From Chelydra serpentina (taxonomy: Eukaryota > Chordata > Testudines > Chelydridae), in contig JBAIAC010000007.1 in NCBI GenBank assembly GCA_037349315.1, positions 19,512,501 to 19,576,500 on the forward strand: 64,000 bases of DNA. The letters are read 5' to 3'. The translations under genes and the position numbers were made by a program. The notes beneath the pieces are model-generated. The model saw only the letters and a program-made list of their open reading frames with translations. It ran no database searches and was not told the DNA's origin. This document shows positions 12,061 through 24,650 of this stretch, piece after piece (position 1 is the first letter of the stretch; every line of letters starts with the position of its first letter).

Positions 12061-13490
12061 ATGAAAAGTATAGAGAAATGCCAGGTATTTGATGACAACG
12101 ATGTGTGCCAAGAACAGGTTACAGAGGGTGAGATGATTCTTTGATGAAATTTAGGGCCAGGGTGCCCCTTTCCTTTTGAGGTGGAGGGCGTGTTCGGTGA
12201 GTGCCCTGAGAAGTGCATGGAATTAGTGTGGCACCAGAGAGGCTCGATGAAGGACATTGTTGAGGTGACTGACCACATTGTTGATGTCTTGATGTGGCTT
12301 TAGAATGATCTCATCTCCAGTAGCAGCAGCATCTTTACAGGTGTCCTGCAACAGATAAAGGAAGAGGAGACACTGCTATAGTGCTGGTGGAGGATGCTTC
12401 ACATTGAATCTGACTATTAGTGACACATGGAGTTTATGAGACTGTATGATTGTTGCTGTGGAGGAGGTGAAGAAATTGCCCTTTGTCTCCATTTGCAGCC
12501 CTGTTCCTTGGTAGTGCATAGCTTGGTTAATACAGGCCACTTGATTACAGAGTCAAGTTCTTCTCATGGTTAGAACTTTTCCTGTTCATGATCTGTCAAC
12601 AGCTCCTGTTATAACTGACAACGCAGTATTCTTGATCTGCTTGTGGTCTTTAAAAGGAATAGAAGAACTCACTTGTGATCGACTCTGATGTTTTGTGCTG
12701 GGAGAGATCCCAGAGAGAAGTTTTATTTTAAGGACTTTTGAGGGGTATCACAGGGCTCCATCTCATCATCTCTTCTGTCCTATATGTATGAGAGACTGCT
12801 AGATGGTTAATAAAGAAACATAGGCTGTGATGATTTCTGTGTGCTGAGGATACCCACTTATATGTCTCCATCCAATAAGCCCTACCAGTGCAGTGGAATA
12901 GGTGACACCAGGTCTGCATGAATCTGGTTGACAGTGAGTGGGTTGAGGGCAAATCCATTCATAGCTGAGGTATACAGATAAATTGGGGGAAGCAATGAAA
13001 AGAATGGGTGAGGTTTACATTGATGCTGGTGATTTAGGGAGTACAGTCTCCATTTGTAACACAGGGATTTAGTTTACTGGTGATTATATCCTAGGATGAT
13101 TCAGGATTCAAAATCTGATTAAGAGAGATTTCTTCTGTCTGCACTTAGTGAAATGAGACTGACTTGCCTTGTTCACCTTGAGACTAAACTACTGTAATGT
13201 TCTCTATGTCAGCTTCACCTTGAGATTATAGGGAAACTGAAGCTAGTGCAGGATGCAGCTGCTTGCTCATTCAGTGACATTTCTTACCAAGAGCATATAA
13301 TGCTAGCTGGGACCTTTCCAGGTGCAGCAAAGGTATTACAGCCTCAGTTCTGGGCACCTCCATGCCATTCTCATTACATGGTAGTCTTGGTCTAGAAAGA
13401 GGTTGATATTCAATGTCTTGACATTCAGCAGAGGAGGTGGGTGTCTGCCAATAGAATATGTGCATATGGGATTATGGCGATGATTCTGTT
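12060..13490 (+). mobile_element. Decayed L2/CR1-superfamily LINE fragment
   Basis: Broken pieces of a non-LTR reverse transcriptase can be read on the plus strand. Near 12,742 is a GVSQGS-type motif followed by a YMYERLL-like piece. Near 12,843 is a degenerate AEDTHLYVSI that matches the YADDTQLY catalytic box of L2-type elements. Near 13,184 is LNYCNVLY, and near 13,237 is KLKLVQDAAA, the usual C-terminal part. The pieces lie in different frames with many stops, so this is an old dead copy. The edges are approximate. The family is inferred from motif order, not from an alignment. Confidence 0.6.
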
Positions 13491-15832
13491 ACATATAAAG
13501 TTGTTACGAATGCGTTAGTCATCAAGGGATCATGCAGTAGCATAATCTGAGTTACTCTGCAGTTACCATCGGGACAAATCCTAAAGTCTTTTCTCAGGCA
13601 AGTATTCCCATTGATTTTGTATTTGCCCGAATAAAGACTGAGTAAGGATTTGAATATTTTATCTCCCTGTTTCTGTTGGTGTTACAATGGCGTTAGCACA
13701 CAATGAAGTATTCATATTGTAGAAGTTATGAGCCTTGCTTTGTGAGCTTCAGCACATCCATTAGCCTAGAGACTCCAAAGAGTGTTGTGGGTACTCAGCA
13801 TCTCATAGATTAGAGTCCCAAGTAATTAACATGGGTCTCTGTGGTACACTTGAGAGAAATAGGAACTCCACCTGTTGGGGAGATAATTGCATCCAAAAAC
13901 ATCCCATTGTAAACCTTCAGTCTTATTTGTTGGAATGAGATGGTATTCCCACCAATTGGGTTTTCCCTCTAGAAGGCTCAAAAAAGAATACAGTATATTT
14001 AATGGTCAGATTCTGAAGTCCTTAGTCAGTTTTTACTCTGCCTTTAGTCTAATAGAACTGTGTCCTATTGTACAAAAATTGCAATCATCAAGTCGAATCT
14101 GGTATATTGGAATAAGGTTGTGTTGCGTAAATAAAACCCCATTCTTTGTCTTTCCCATATTGGAGTGTTACTGAATTAATTAAGCATGGGAAGGAGATGG
14201 GTGGGGGAGAATGCCTAAGTAATGTGATTACTGTGTTATATTTCATACAGCAGTTCCAGGGCAATTTGCCAATGTCTTCTGTTAGGTAGTCACACTGGGC
14301 TAACACTCTCAGGCCCCTTGTCTGTATGCTCATATGCTTCTTATTGCCTTAAAGACATCAATTTAATTTAAATTAACCCACAAACATAAATGAGTTAACT
14401 CAGTTTTTTTTTACTGAAGATAAAGAAAGAGAATTTAGTTTTACTGATCAATTAAAGATTTATTAAAGTTAATTTGAAAAAAAGGCGGCAATATTTATTG
14501 CACAGCTGTGAACTGGTGGCTATTTTGTGTTATCTTGGTATAATCATGTTCCATGCCGAATTATGTTTAAATACTCAGAATTTTATTATATAGCTTTCAT
14601 AGTTATTTATTGCAAATCTGACTGGTTATAGTGGGGGGCAGAGGGCAAGATTGTAAAGCACCATAAAATAGATTCAAAAATAAATGAAATGTAAATTTCA
14701 TTTTACCAATGTGTTTTAAAATTAATTTTATGCATTATTTACACTAACAGTAAAACATATTGATTGTAGAAAACTGGAAGTGTTGATACACCAGTAATGA
14801 CATTTAACAAAGATAAAGGTATTAATTATCAATTAGGAGAAATTGCAGCTAATAAGGCTGGGGGTGGGGCAGCAACTTACTGATCAGGAATAGCTGACAC
14901 TTTTATAGTGTTGAGTAAATTACCAGTAATTTTTTTTACGTCTGCCTTGTATGAAATGAAAAAAGGTGTCAGGAACATAATTACTAAATACATCTAAGAT
15001 ACAAACCCTTTTTGTTGTTCTTTTAATCATTTGAGGGAAGAATATTGATCCCTTGGAAGATTTTTGCCCTTTTCTACAGATAACAAGTAAAATTAACTAA
15101 CAGCTCAATTATTCTGTTAATGAGGGAGCTTCCCTCCCCATCGGCATGAATTCAATTTAAATGTTGTTTTGTTTCCCCATCAACTGTCTTGTATACTACT
15201 ATCAACCAAATATCTTTTCACTGCATAATCAGAAAATCCTGGTAGAAGGAAAAACAGATTGGAGCTGATGTCAAATATAGTGGCTTTCTGATAACCACTG
15301 CCTGTCATGCATACAGCCATGCTAATGACTAAGGAAATGGGGAGGTATGTACTTTTTCTAGGAAAGACAACAATACATTAGCCAAGTTGAGGACCTTTAA
15401 GGATAACTTAATCATATATCATATGTAGTTAGCTATATGTCATTCTAAATGCAAGACAGATATGTAGCTATGTTGCTTTAGCCCAGGTGTATGTCTTTAA
15501 TTATTACTACTTTGTAATTTTAAAAACCAGGGCTAAGATTTTCAAAAATAGGTGCCTAAAATTAGGCTTCTCGGTCCCCATTTAAGAGGCCTCAATGGCC
15601 TTCCCATTTATTTCAAGGAAAAGAAGCAATGCCATGTGACTTAAATCACCAATCATACTACCAACAGTTAGCAAACGGGTATGAACAGTTCAGAAGCAAC
15701 TGATAGTTTGAAATTTGTTTTTGTGAACTATTCCATGAATACTTACAAATAATGAATGCATTTTTAGAAATAGTGATCAGTTCACAAATGATTCATGCAT
15801 AGTCTGCAGAACTAAATTTGATAACATTTGAA
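13490..15832. other. AT-rich non-coding DNA, no gene seen
   Basis: I see no gene, no RNA and no clear repeat boundary. A stretch at 15,545-15,610 ('GGTGCCTAAAATTAGG') echoes the hairpin repeats elsewhere in the window. Confidence 0.5.
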
Positions 15833-17100
15833 TCACATCAAATATTTAGACTGTCCAGGCCTAATCTCAACACCTTGAACAGCGTTTGAGAATGATGTGT
15901 GCGCTGCATAGAGATCCATACTGGATCCAAAACTAAGTAAGCTGGCAACTGCATTCTGCACTAGCTGAAGTTTCTGAGAAATGTCCAAATGTAGTTCTGT
16001 GAAGAGTGGATTGGAATAATCCAGTCGGAGGTGGCATATGCACGGCAGGGCCGGCGCTCCCACTAGGCGACCCTAGGCGGTCGCCTTAGGGCGCCAGGAT
16101 TTGGGGGACGGCGGGCGGCTTCCTCCTGCCTCCACACTCAGCAGTTGAGTGTGGAGCCAGGAGATGGGGGGGCAGCTCGCCGCGGCTGCCTCCTGCCTCC
16201 CGGCTCCGCAGCTGAGCATGGAGCCGGGACGCAGTGGGGCGGCTCACCGCAGCTGCCTCCTGCCTCCCGGCTCCGCAGCTGAGCGTGCGGAGGAGCCACG
16301 GACGGGGGGGAAGCTGCTGCAGCCCGCGGGAGGGTGGGGAGCTGCCGTAGTGGGCGGGGGAGGAACTGGCTACCGCGGGGGGCGGGGGGACATGACGCAG
16401 GGATGGTGCAAGGAAGTTTCGCCTAGGGCCCTGATGCATGGATGATGTTAGCATTGTCAACATCCAAGAGGAATGGTTGCAGCTTCCTGGCCAGAATCAG
16501 AAGGAATAACATTTGCCACTTCTGCTGTTTGGACATCAAGAAACAGCTGAAGATTTAAAAGGACTCCTGAAACCCACATAAGGCAGGCAAATCTCCACAG
16601 TTAAATGGTCAGATATTTTCTGTTTCTTTTGGTTGCTTCCCCAACTGACCTGCATCATATCTGCCTTACCAAGTTTGAATTTGAGTAAAATAATTCTAAT
16701 CCAAGCCTCTCTTTCAGACAGACTTTGGGAAAGCAGAGTAACCAACTGACTAAGACCAATGAAACAGAAATTTTGAGTTTAATGCTAGCTGCATATTTAT
16801 GCCACTGCAATGTAGCAACTGGATATAGACCCCAAAAACTAGGGGTAACAGAACAGAATCTGTCTACACCCCACACAAGAGGGTTTGAGGTGCAGATGAG
16901 CTATGAACCTATATTACCCTTTAAGTCTTCTCAAATGGAACTTTTTGAGCGATTCAAGCATGGCTCCTATCCATCGCTTCTAGCAACTATAGTCACATTA
17001 GCAACATTTCATGGTCCAACCTCTCAAAGGATGCTGCTAATTGGATTTTAAGACCAGCTGTAATGCTGGTACTCTGCATATAAACGAATCAGCATGGACA
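15833..17100 (-). mobile_element. Old LINE (L2/CR1-type) reverse-transcriptase remnant, minus strand
   Basis: On the minus strand, 15,890-16,040 reads LDYSNPLFTELHLDISQKLQLVQNA in outline, the standard C-terminal block of L2/CR1-type reverse transcriptases (LDYCNALY...KLQLVQNAAARLL). Further upstream on the same strand (about 16,540-16,740) are pieces resembling the 'LKLNxDKTEVLL...VGxxxxSSL' segment that normally precedes it. The reading frame is broken many times. A 388-bp hAT MITE splits the remnant at 16,046-16,433. The upstream edge is uncertain and may extend to about 17,700. Confidence 0.55.
16038..16441. mobile_element. hAT-type MITE, copy 2 (inverse orientation), inserted in a LINE
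   Basis: The element spans 16,046-16,433. It starts CAGGGCCGGCGC and ends GCCTAGGGCCCTG, and it contains the same inner blocks as copy 1 (GGTGCAAGGAAGTTTCGCC, and GCGCC next to CCTAGGCGG) in reverse order. The flanking 8-mers ATGCACGG (16,038-16,045) and ATGCATGG (16,434-16,441) differ at one base and are best read as an aged hAT target duplication. The interior has two near-repeats of a GC-rich block (CTCCTGCCTCCCGGCTCCGC). No coding capacity. Confidence 0.85.
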
Positions 17101-19160
17101 GTTGATCTTTCTCCATCACTAAGCGGAGACCATCATCCCTGGTAGCCTGAGACCATTGCAATGTTTATAACATACCCAGGCCTAAAACTACAATTCAAGG
17201 GGTCTGTTAAATCTGAGGGTTCCAGATGTTGCCATGCTTTCTTCTCTACAAACGTATCAATAATCTTCTCCCAAAAAGAGATTCACAACTGGGAGTGTCT
17301 CAGTCACAATAGATGGTTTCTTGATGGAGAGCCTAATTATCAGTCGCTTGAGAGATTCTGAAAACATTCCCTTCAACAGGGAGGAAAACATTTGAAAAAA
17401 ACCCATCTCCAACTCTATAGTGACCTAGAATCAAGATCTCCTCACAACATTTTGCCAGTCAAAGAGGATACTGGCTTGTAGCCTCAGGTTTTAGCCTGAA
17501 GTTCTCCAAGCATCTCCAGAAATTTAGGGACCAAAACAGGCTGAACCCTAGGAGAGACAACCTCAAACCTGGCTATTATGGATCTGCCTCGACACTGCAC
17601 TTTAGCACCGAAGAAATGTGCCAAATTGACAGCCCCAGGAAAAGGATTTTCCCCCCCAGTAAAATAGGTACAGCATGAGAAGCAGTGGGAAATCATAGTT
17701 AGCCACATTACCTTACCAGTATCGTAATCCTGACCTGGAAGGAAAATTTCTAGGTGTAAAAGAGTAATTCACTCTTCTTGGTCCATTCATATTTAAGTTG
17801 AGTGTAGCAACAAGTAGACCAATTGTGTGTGTGTGTGCATGTGTGTCCTATCTGTTAGGAGCTGGACCAAACACATTTAATCTAGGCCTCAAAATAAGAA
17901 ATTGCCCACTTGTGAAAGGGTTCACAGGAAGGAAAGTTATATTTTATGGTAGAAAACTGAGAAGGTGAAATTCACAGGAAGAGTAACGTCCCTGGAGACT
18001 TGAATCATATTTGGTAGTTCCCTTGACATCTGACTGACTCAATACAAAACTGAATTAATATAATAAAAATAGTATTGATTTATTTTTGGAATACACACTG
18101 ACCCAGTTCTCATTGGTAGAAGGTCTGCGAACAAGTGCAACACTAGTTACTGCATAACAATATCCCTTATTATAGCTAGAACAAGGCAGGCTTCCTGGAT
18201 ATGTAGATTTGCTAACATGGTTTATGCAATTCAGTGGTAATGCCAGGAATGCAAAACAATATGTTAAAATAGCTAGAATTACATTTTTTTGCATGATTCA
18301 GTAACCCTAAATAAGCCATTATTACTAAAGAAATGAATCAGCCAGCCTCTGGCCACAGACTTCAAGAGACATATCAGCAGGTAAAATTCACCCTAGCTTC
18401 CATGAAGGTTCCTATCTTTTACCCATAATGAAAACATATACAGTATGAAAAGGATGTTTCTGGACCTCTTACTGTGAGACTTGTCTTCTGATGATCCTAT
18501 AACTTAAACTTTAAAACCTTGAGAAGAAATCATAACTTGTTTCTGAGAATGTGAGCAAGGTTATTCAAAATACTTCTCCACATGTTTATTATACATTCAT
18601 TGTGAAAAAATATATATGGAAAAAACTTGCAGCTGAACTCTATACTTTGTTTTCATAGGGTTTTTCCCTGTAGTGCATGATTTTTTAAGTGAAAGGGCTT
18701 AAGAAAATTCATGACCCAACACTGGGCAAAGGTGTGGGTATTCTGGCAGGGAGGTTATGATAACTAAGGGTAAGGAAACTTGTTTTGCCTAACTTGGAAA
18801 CCGTTTGAACATAGTTGCTCAGATTGAAAGCCATGTCAATTTGCCATTGATTTAAACAGAATGCATGGGAGCCTAATTCTTAGGACAGCTCTAAGCAGGC
18901 GTAGGTTTGAGCAGTTTGGAGGAAACTTGCAAACTTTTTAATGAACCCACCCTGAGTTTCAGATTTGTGATGAAAAGACTAAACCAGACAAATGTTGTTT
19001 GGCTTGGGGTTTTGTTGGTTAGTGTTAGGTTTTCTTGCTAAAGTTTCACACAGCTCTACCAATGACCTGTGAATAATGTTTTGATTAAAGTGTAACTGCC
19101 ATTTAACAACAGGTGGGCATTTTACTTGGGTATTCACTCATTCTAGGTCTGTAGCTGGCT
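17100..19160. other. Non-coding DNA, no confirmed gene
   Basis: The first 600 bp may be more of the minus-strand LINE. A short (TG)n lies at about 17,826-17,837. A minus-strand frame at 18,055-18,294 (79 codons) starts with a signal-peptide-like segment and is noted under findings. Nothing else is recognised. Confidence 0.5.

Positions 19161-19220
<60 letters not shown>
19161..19220. repeat. (GATA)15 microsatellite
   Basis: It is sixty bases of uninterrupted GATA tetranucleotide. A pure array of this length is expected to vary in length between individuals. Confidence 0.98.
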
Positions 19221-20579
19221 TCCAATGATTCACGATAGCTATTTATTGTTCTTCTTTGTGCCCCCAACTCTGTACAGTATTGGGATGTAGCAGCAAAAAT
19301 AGGGCTAGGAAGAAATACTTTTAGGTAAATAAAACAACTGCTAAATGTAGAGGTCCAAATTCTCTCCAGGTGTAAACTGATGTAGCTCTGTTGATTTACA
19401 CCAGAAGGGAATTTGGCCCAACTCCTACAAAGTATTCAAGTGACTGTGTTTGGTGCATCTAAACAAAGAAAAGCCTTTTCTATGTATGAAAAAAATCAGC
19501 AGTGTGGTTTTATCTATTTTTCCCTTTGCTTTATGAAAAATAGTGGAAAGAGGAAAGACTCCTTCACATAAACAAGAAATAACGTAAGGTTAGGTGCAGA
19601 TAGGCAGGGATAGAATGTTAATAATGTGGAGCTATGGACTCTGGAGAATAGTCATTCCTCTCTTGATTGAAGATGAGGTGCCAGAGGTGGTTTGTTATGG
19701 TGCTCTCTCATAGCTGTAATGAAAGAGAGAGATAAAAATATATATACATTAGTAGGAGCAATGACCGGAATACATTAATGAAGAAGAGGTGATTGACCTA
19801 AGAGGTGTAATAGATAGTCTCTGTTTTCGCTAAAAGAGGCTGGATTTTGATAGCTTAGTAAAATGTTGTCTAGGTAAAATTATATGCAAAACCCGTATGC
19901 CCTTAAGTGCTTGATTAATGTATTCATAGGGCTTGTGAAAACTTATGGGGCTAGAGAGAAGCCAAAAATCAGGCATCCCTGACCCTACAATGTGTATCAT
20001 ACCAGAATGGCTTCAAAACTATGAGATGGCACGACTGTATGATGTAAAGCCTCGCCTTTTTTGAGCAATAGAGGAACTATACTATTAAATAACAAGTAAT
20101 GTCAAACATTTGTGATGGGCCACACAGTGTATGGGTCAAACTTTGACCTAGTTCTAAAAGGGCTGACAGCTACTTCGTTTCACTACCTCACTGAAATAAG
20201 ATTTTCTTTGTATCTGACTTTGATATGGTGGTAAATGAAAAGAATTTCTAGGTTTTAGTTTGAGTGAACTGGGATATCAGTGACTTAGGGCACATTTTAT
20301 ACAGGCCAGCAGGCTTGAGGATTTTTGGGAGCCATGAGTTCATTAGATAAAAGTTTGGCCCACAAAATAGTGGCCTGTAACTGAATACCGATAATAGGTG
20401 AGAGAGGAAGGCACTGGACTGGAACTCAGGAGACTGGGCATGGAACAGCATCCTCAGTATTTGTGGGAGCAAACAACTTAGTTCATCTTATGACAGAGTG
20501 GGGCAAATTTGCAAGTGCAATTGTATGACTGGGTGGCTTAGGAAGGTGGGGAGCAGAGTTCACTTCTGGTTTATGTCTT
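19221..20579. other. Non-coding DNA with a hairpin repeat
   Basis: A hairpin at 19,352-19,420 pairs 'CCAAATTC..GGTGTAAA' with 'TTTACACC..GAATTTGG'. A possible MIR-like head ('GGCACTGGACTGGAACTCAG') lies near 20,409. No gene is seen. Confidence 0.5.
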
Positions 20580-21175
20580 ATTTTCCTAAAGTTCATGCTT
20601 CAGGGTTTCCTCGTGCCATCAATGGGGGTCAGGAAGGGAATTTCCCCCCAGTGTATTCTGGAGGGTTTTTTTAATCTCCTTCCCCTGGGATGGCCATGGA
20701 TGGAGACGGCACACTAGGCAGGGTGGGCCACAGTTCTGAGGTGGCACTGAGCATTCTCTCTGAGCAGTATTAGCTGATTGTTTCTTACTCACATGCTCAG
20801 AATCTAACTGGTAGCCATAGGTTGGGTCGGGAAGGAATTTTTGCCCACGTCATATTGGCAGAGACCTTTTGGGAGTTTCACCTTTCTCTGCAGCATGTGG
20901 GTATGGGTCACTTGCCAGGATTATCTGGGAATCTCATGTAAGAATTTCCCTGCCATTGCAGGGGTCTCAAGCACTGGTGTACCTTAGTCCCTCCTATTCT
21001 CTACCTGTGGCACATAATAGTCTAGTCTTCTGTGGGTCTCATTTACTCTGGCCTCATTTCCATATTGGGTAAGTATGCAGTGTTGGGTGGTGTTGGTGGC
21101 CAGTCGTAGCCAGGTTCAGAACGAATGATCTGGTGCTTTTTTTTGGTCTTAAACTCTATGACTATGAATCCTTAA
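20580..21175 (+). mobile_element. CR1 LINE 3' untranslated tail
   Basis: The sequence carries reptile CR1 3'-tail wording in order: 'GTCAGGAAGGGAATTTCCC', 'TTGGCAGAGACC', 'CTCTGCAGCATG', 'GGGTCACTTGCC'. It ends 'GGTCTTAAACTCTATGAC' followed by TATGAAT, the short octamer-type end that closes CR1 elements. The 'GGTCGGGAAGGAATTTTTGCCC' block appears to be a second variant of the first, so two overlapping partial copies may be fused. Non-coding, 5'-truncated and old. Confidence 0.7.
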
Positions 21176-24100
21176 TTCTGCTACATACTTCCTTTTAGAG
21201 TATTTTACGGTCATCCACAGAGCCGACATGCTCTGGATCCCAGTGCATTAAATAAATCTAATTATGACATGTTAATAAACTATGTTAAAGGCACTTATTT
21301 GAGGCCAAAGTCTGGAAGGAATACAGAACGTGTTCCAACAGTACAGCTCGTACACCTGGATAGTAACCTCTTCAATGCCCTATGGACATATGGCACCAGT
21401 CCAGAATAACAGCACCTGTAGTTCTCTGTGGATGTCTGTCATACATACATCCTCACTTTGCAGAGAAGTTTAATATAACACATTAAGCATAGTTGGAAGC
21501 CTTGTGACTCCAAGCATGCAGTTTACTGGTGCTCCTGGAGTTAGTGGGCCAATAGAGTTCAAAACACCCCGTTCATTCACAGGTTACTGATTAACAAATT
21601 GGGTTTCAATTTAGCCTGTTCATATCCATTATTATTCGCTGCTCCCGAATACTCGTATGTTCCTTCAAACATTCACAAACAGCAGATTTGGGTCATAGCC
21701 AAGATGAATGTAATCAGAAAACAAAATCTGTTTCCTGATAAAACAACATTAATTTAGGGAGAAAGCAGTAGTTTACAAAGAATAGATCATCTAATCAGGG
21801 AACAGAGATAATACCATGTGACCAGTCACAAAGCTCAGGTAGCAAATCCAGACTATCAAATTGTCAGCTGAATACTCACAAGAACTACCCAGGGCTGGCC
21901 AAGGTGAAAATCAGCTATTTGAAAATTGAGACCAAGAGCAAAATTCTGGTGCTGTGTGTAAAAACAGATTAAATCCACTAAAGTGAGAGGAATTTCACAC
22001 CCAAACATCACAAAGTAATTACAGAAATGATTAGTAAATTTCATTGCCTTGCTGCTTTTTCAGAGGAAGTCTTACAACTTACCAAGAGCAATTTAAATTT
22101 TTTTTCTCTTTTTTTCTATCTATGTGTGAGTAAAAACAACGTCTCTGGGGTTATGTTTTTCAGTCTTTTATGGTTCGATGTTTTCTTTTACTTCTACTTC
22201 AGATGGACATTGCTGTCCCTTTAAGTAATATATATATATATATATCTATATATATCTATTCTCCAAAAAAATGTGAAGCCTTGTTTGCAATCAATGCATA
22301 TTCCCCTTTTGTGTAACAATAACAGATGTTGATAGAAATAGCCATTGGGTTTGTAAAGAACCCATTTCATGTGTCAGAATAGTTGTGCCTCTTCTAGATG
22401 AAATGTCAAAAGCAGGCAGATATCTCAATGTGAAATGACCTTAAGAAAAACCCGACCTCGCCAAAGATGACCTTTTTCCAGCAAGAAACATTAAAATTAC
22501 AACCATATTCATGCTTCAGCTTCAAAAACAATATGTATATTCTTTTTTTGTACTTTTCTGTCTTGGCATCCTACGTATTTTAAATAAAGATGTGCAGTAG
22601 CCCTCTATATACTGTGTTCTATTGAGATGATTTATTTCTGTGTGTGTGTGTGTACAAAGAGTGTTTATGAATATATTTCTATAAATATATATTATTCACA
22701 TACACACATATGTATATAACTATATACACTCAGAGAGAATCAAACAAAATTGTCTCAATTCCTCAAGAGGCCTAATTTTTGTTGTTGTTGTCCTTGTTAT
22801 ATTAATAGAATGCATTAGTTACTGTAACTGAATTTAATCTTTTCGCAGCGTCTTCCTTTTCTGATTTTTTAACAAATCCCCATGGCCTGGCTTTCTTCAG
22901 GTAAAATGTACATCTTTTCAATGTGTTAATCAAACTGAAGTGCCCAAGGTTCTTATAAAGTCGCAGTAGAGGAGTATTCATGTATAATAGTGTATATGCG
23001 TGCATGTGCCATGACTCATTAGTGCCATGCAGTGTCTCTTTTTAACCAGGAAAAAAACCCATCAATGTTATACACAGAAAATATAGAATTTCTCTTTTTG
23101 GTGGTGATGCTGAACCTCCATCGCCACTTTTCTCCTAAGTAAAGTTCACAGCTAAAGCTCCTATACACTGGAGACTTTAAGGAAGTCATCAGAGGTTCTG
23201 AACGTTTTCTTCTGTGGATGTTTAATAAAGTACAGAAGAGTACTGGAGGTCAGGAATGTCAAGTGTTTCTCCAAAGCATGTCCATATTAGCGGAAACTTT
23301 TTGGGTCCCCATTTTGCATCCTCAGCAGACTGTAGCTCCCTCTTTTCCTAAGCAATCCCTCCCTTCCCTATCCCTCGATCAACCTGCTTCCATTTATCTT
23401 TGAAGTTGTGTCACTGTGGCTGGTCCACCCCCACGTCCCCTCAGTAGTTGTTCTGTGAATGTGCACACCAGCAATCTCATTCTCAGAAGGTCTCCTTTGA
23501 GGAGGGTTTTCCTTGGTGCTTTACTCCCCATCACCTCCTGGCAGAGATTCCTGTATAGAAGAAGTCGGGCTGCTTCCATTTTTGAAAATCTTTGGGTAAC
23601 ATTTCTTAAACTTATTTTTCACTTTCAAACACCTCTCTGACTTCAGCCAGGACCAGAAACAAAACAAAATGCTGAAAAACTATGAGCCAGGCTCTTTTCT
23701 GATATCTCCAGCCCCGTCCACAGTGCAAATTGCCAGGTATCTGATACCTGTGTGATTTCCATCCCAATCTTGCAGAACCAACTGGTTGAGGTGATTTGAA
23801 TAAACTTCTGAATTTGGGGTGATCGTCCGAACTATCACTAAGCATCTTTCACTGTAGTCTCCATGTCAAGATCTTGGCTCTGCGGTAGGCACTGCAGCAC
23901 AGACAATTTCATTTAAGTAGCATTTCTAATCTCCAGACTTTTGTCACCAGTCAGTATCTCTGTTATAGCACATGCTATTACCCCAAGAAGATTTAAATGA
24001 AAATCATCAGTCCTTATTTACTACATTTGAGTTTCTCAGGTTAATTTGTAACATCTTCTTCGTTAACTTCTATCTCTGTCAATACGATATTCTGATCTCC

Positions 24101-24229
24101 TACAAAAAGTAACTCTCCTCCCATTGTGGAAAACAGAGTCTTTGAACAGAAACTCACATACTAAAGTCATGCTTGTTCCTGACGGGAACCATTCCTAGCA
24201 AATAATGTGTTAGATTTATTTAGCAGACC
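21176..24229. other. AT-rich non-coding DNA, no gene seen
   Basis: Only simple repeats stand out: an interrupted (TA)n at 22,227-22,260 and short (TG)n and (TA)n runs near 22,638-22,720. No coding or RNA feature could be supported. Confidence 0.55.
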
Positions 24230-24650
24230 TGACTGTATTTTTTTTTCCCAGGGAAAATTTTGACTTCTTGGTGAAAAAGCAAAACCTGAAAAATTTCAGA
24301 CAAAAACATTTGGGTGAAGACTAAAGCTCCTTCCCATTATGATGCATCATGGGAATCCCTGGCCATGGTGCACCATGGGAGATGTAGTTCAGCTAGGGAA
24401 GCTGGTTGATAGAGGAAGATGAGGTAGCCAATATACAACTCCCATGAAACACAGTGGCAGCATTTCTGATTGAAAATATTTCAATTTTCAGCCAAAACTT
24501 TGCACTTTTTGATTTTCAGGTGTTCAACTTTTCCACAAAAAAGTTGAAATTCTCTGCAGAAAAAAGGCACTATTTACCACAGTTGTGTCAGAAACTCAAT
24601 ATTTTCTGTCATAAAACAGCTTGGATAGAATTTTTTCCACCAGCACTATC
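24230..24650. repeat. AT-rich DNA-transposon-like repeat with 'CATCATGGGA' blocks
   Basis: It belongs to the same AT-rich family as 10.7 kb (GAAAATTTTGAC..., TTTCAATTTTCAGCC, GTTGAAATTCTC). In its middle are 'GATGCATCATGGGAATCCC' and 'CACCATGGGAGATGTAGTTC', blocks seen in many amniote hAT-derived repeats. The right edge reads 'TTTTTTCCACCAGCACTA', close to the 'TTTTCACCTAGCTCTA' edge of the 41-kb copy. Class assignment is tentative. Confidence 0.45.
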
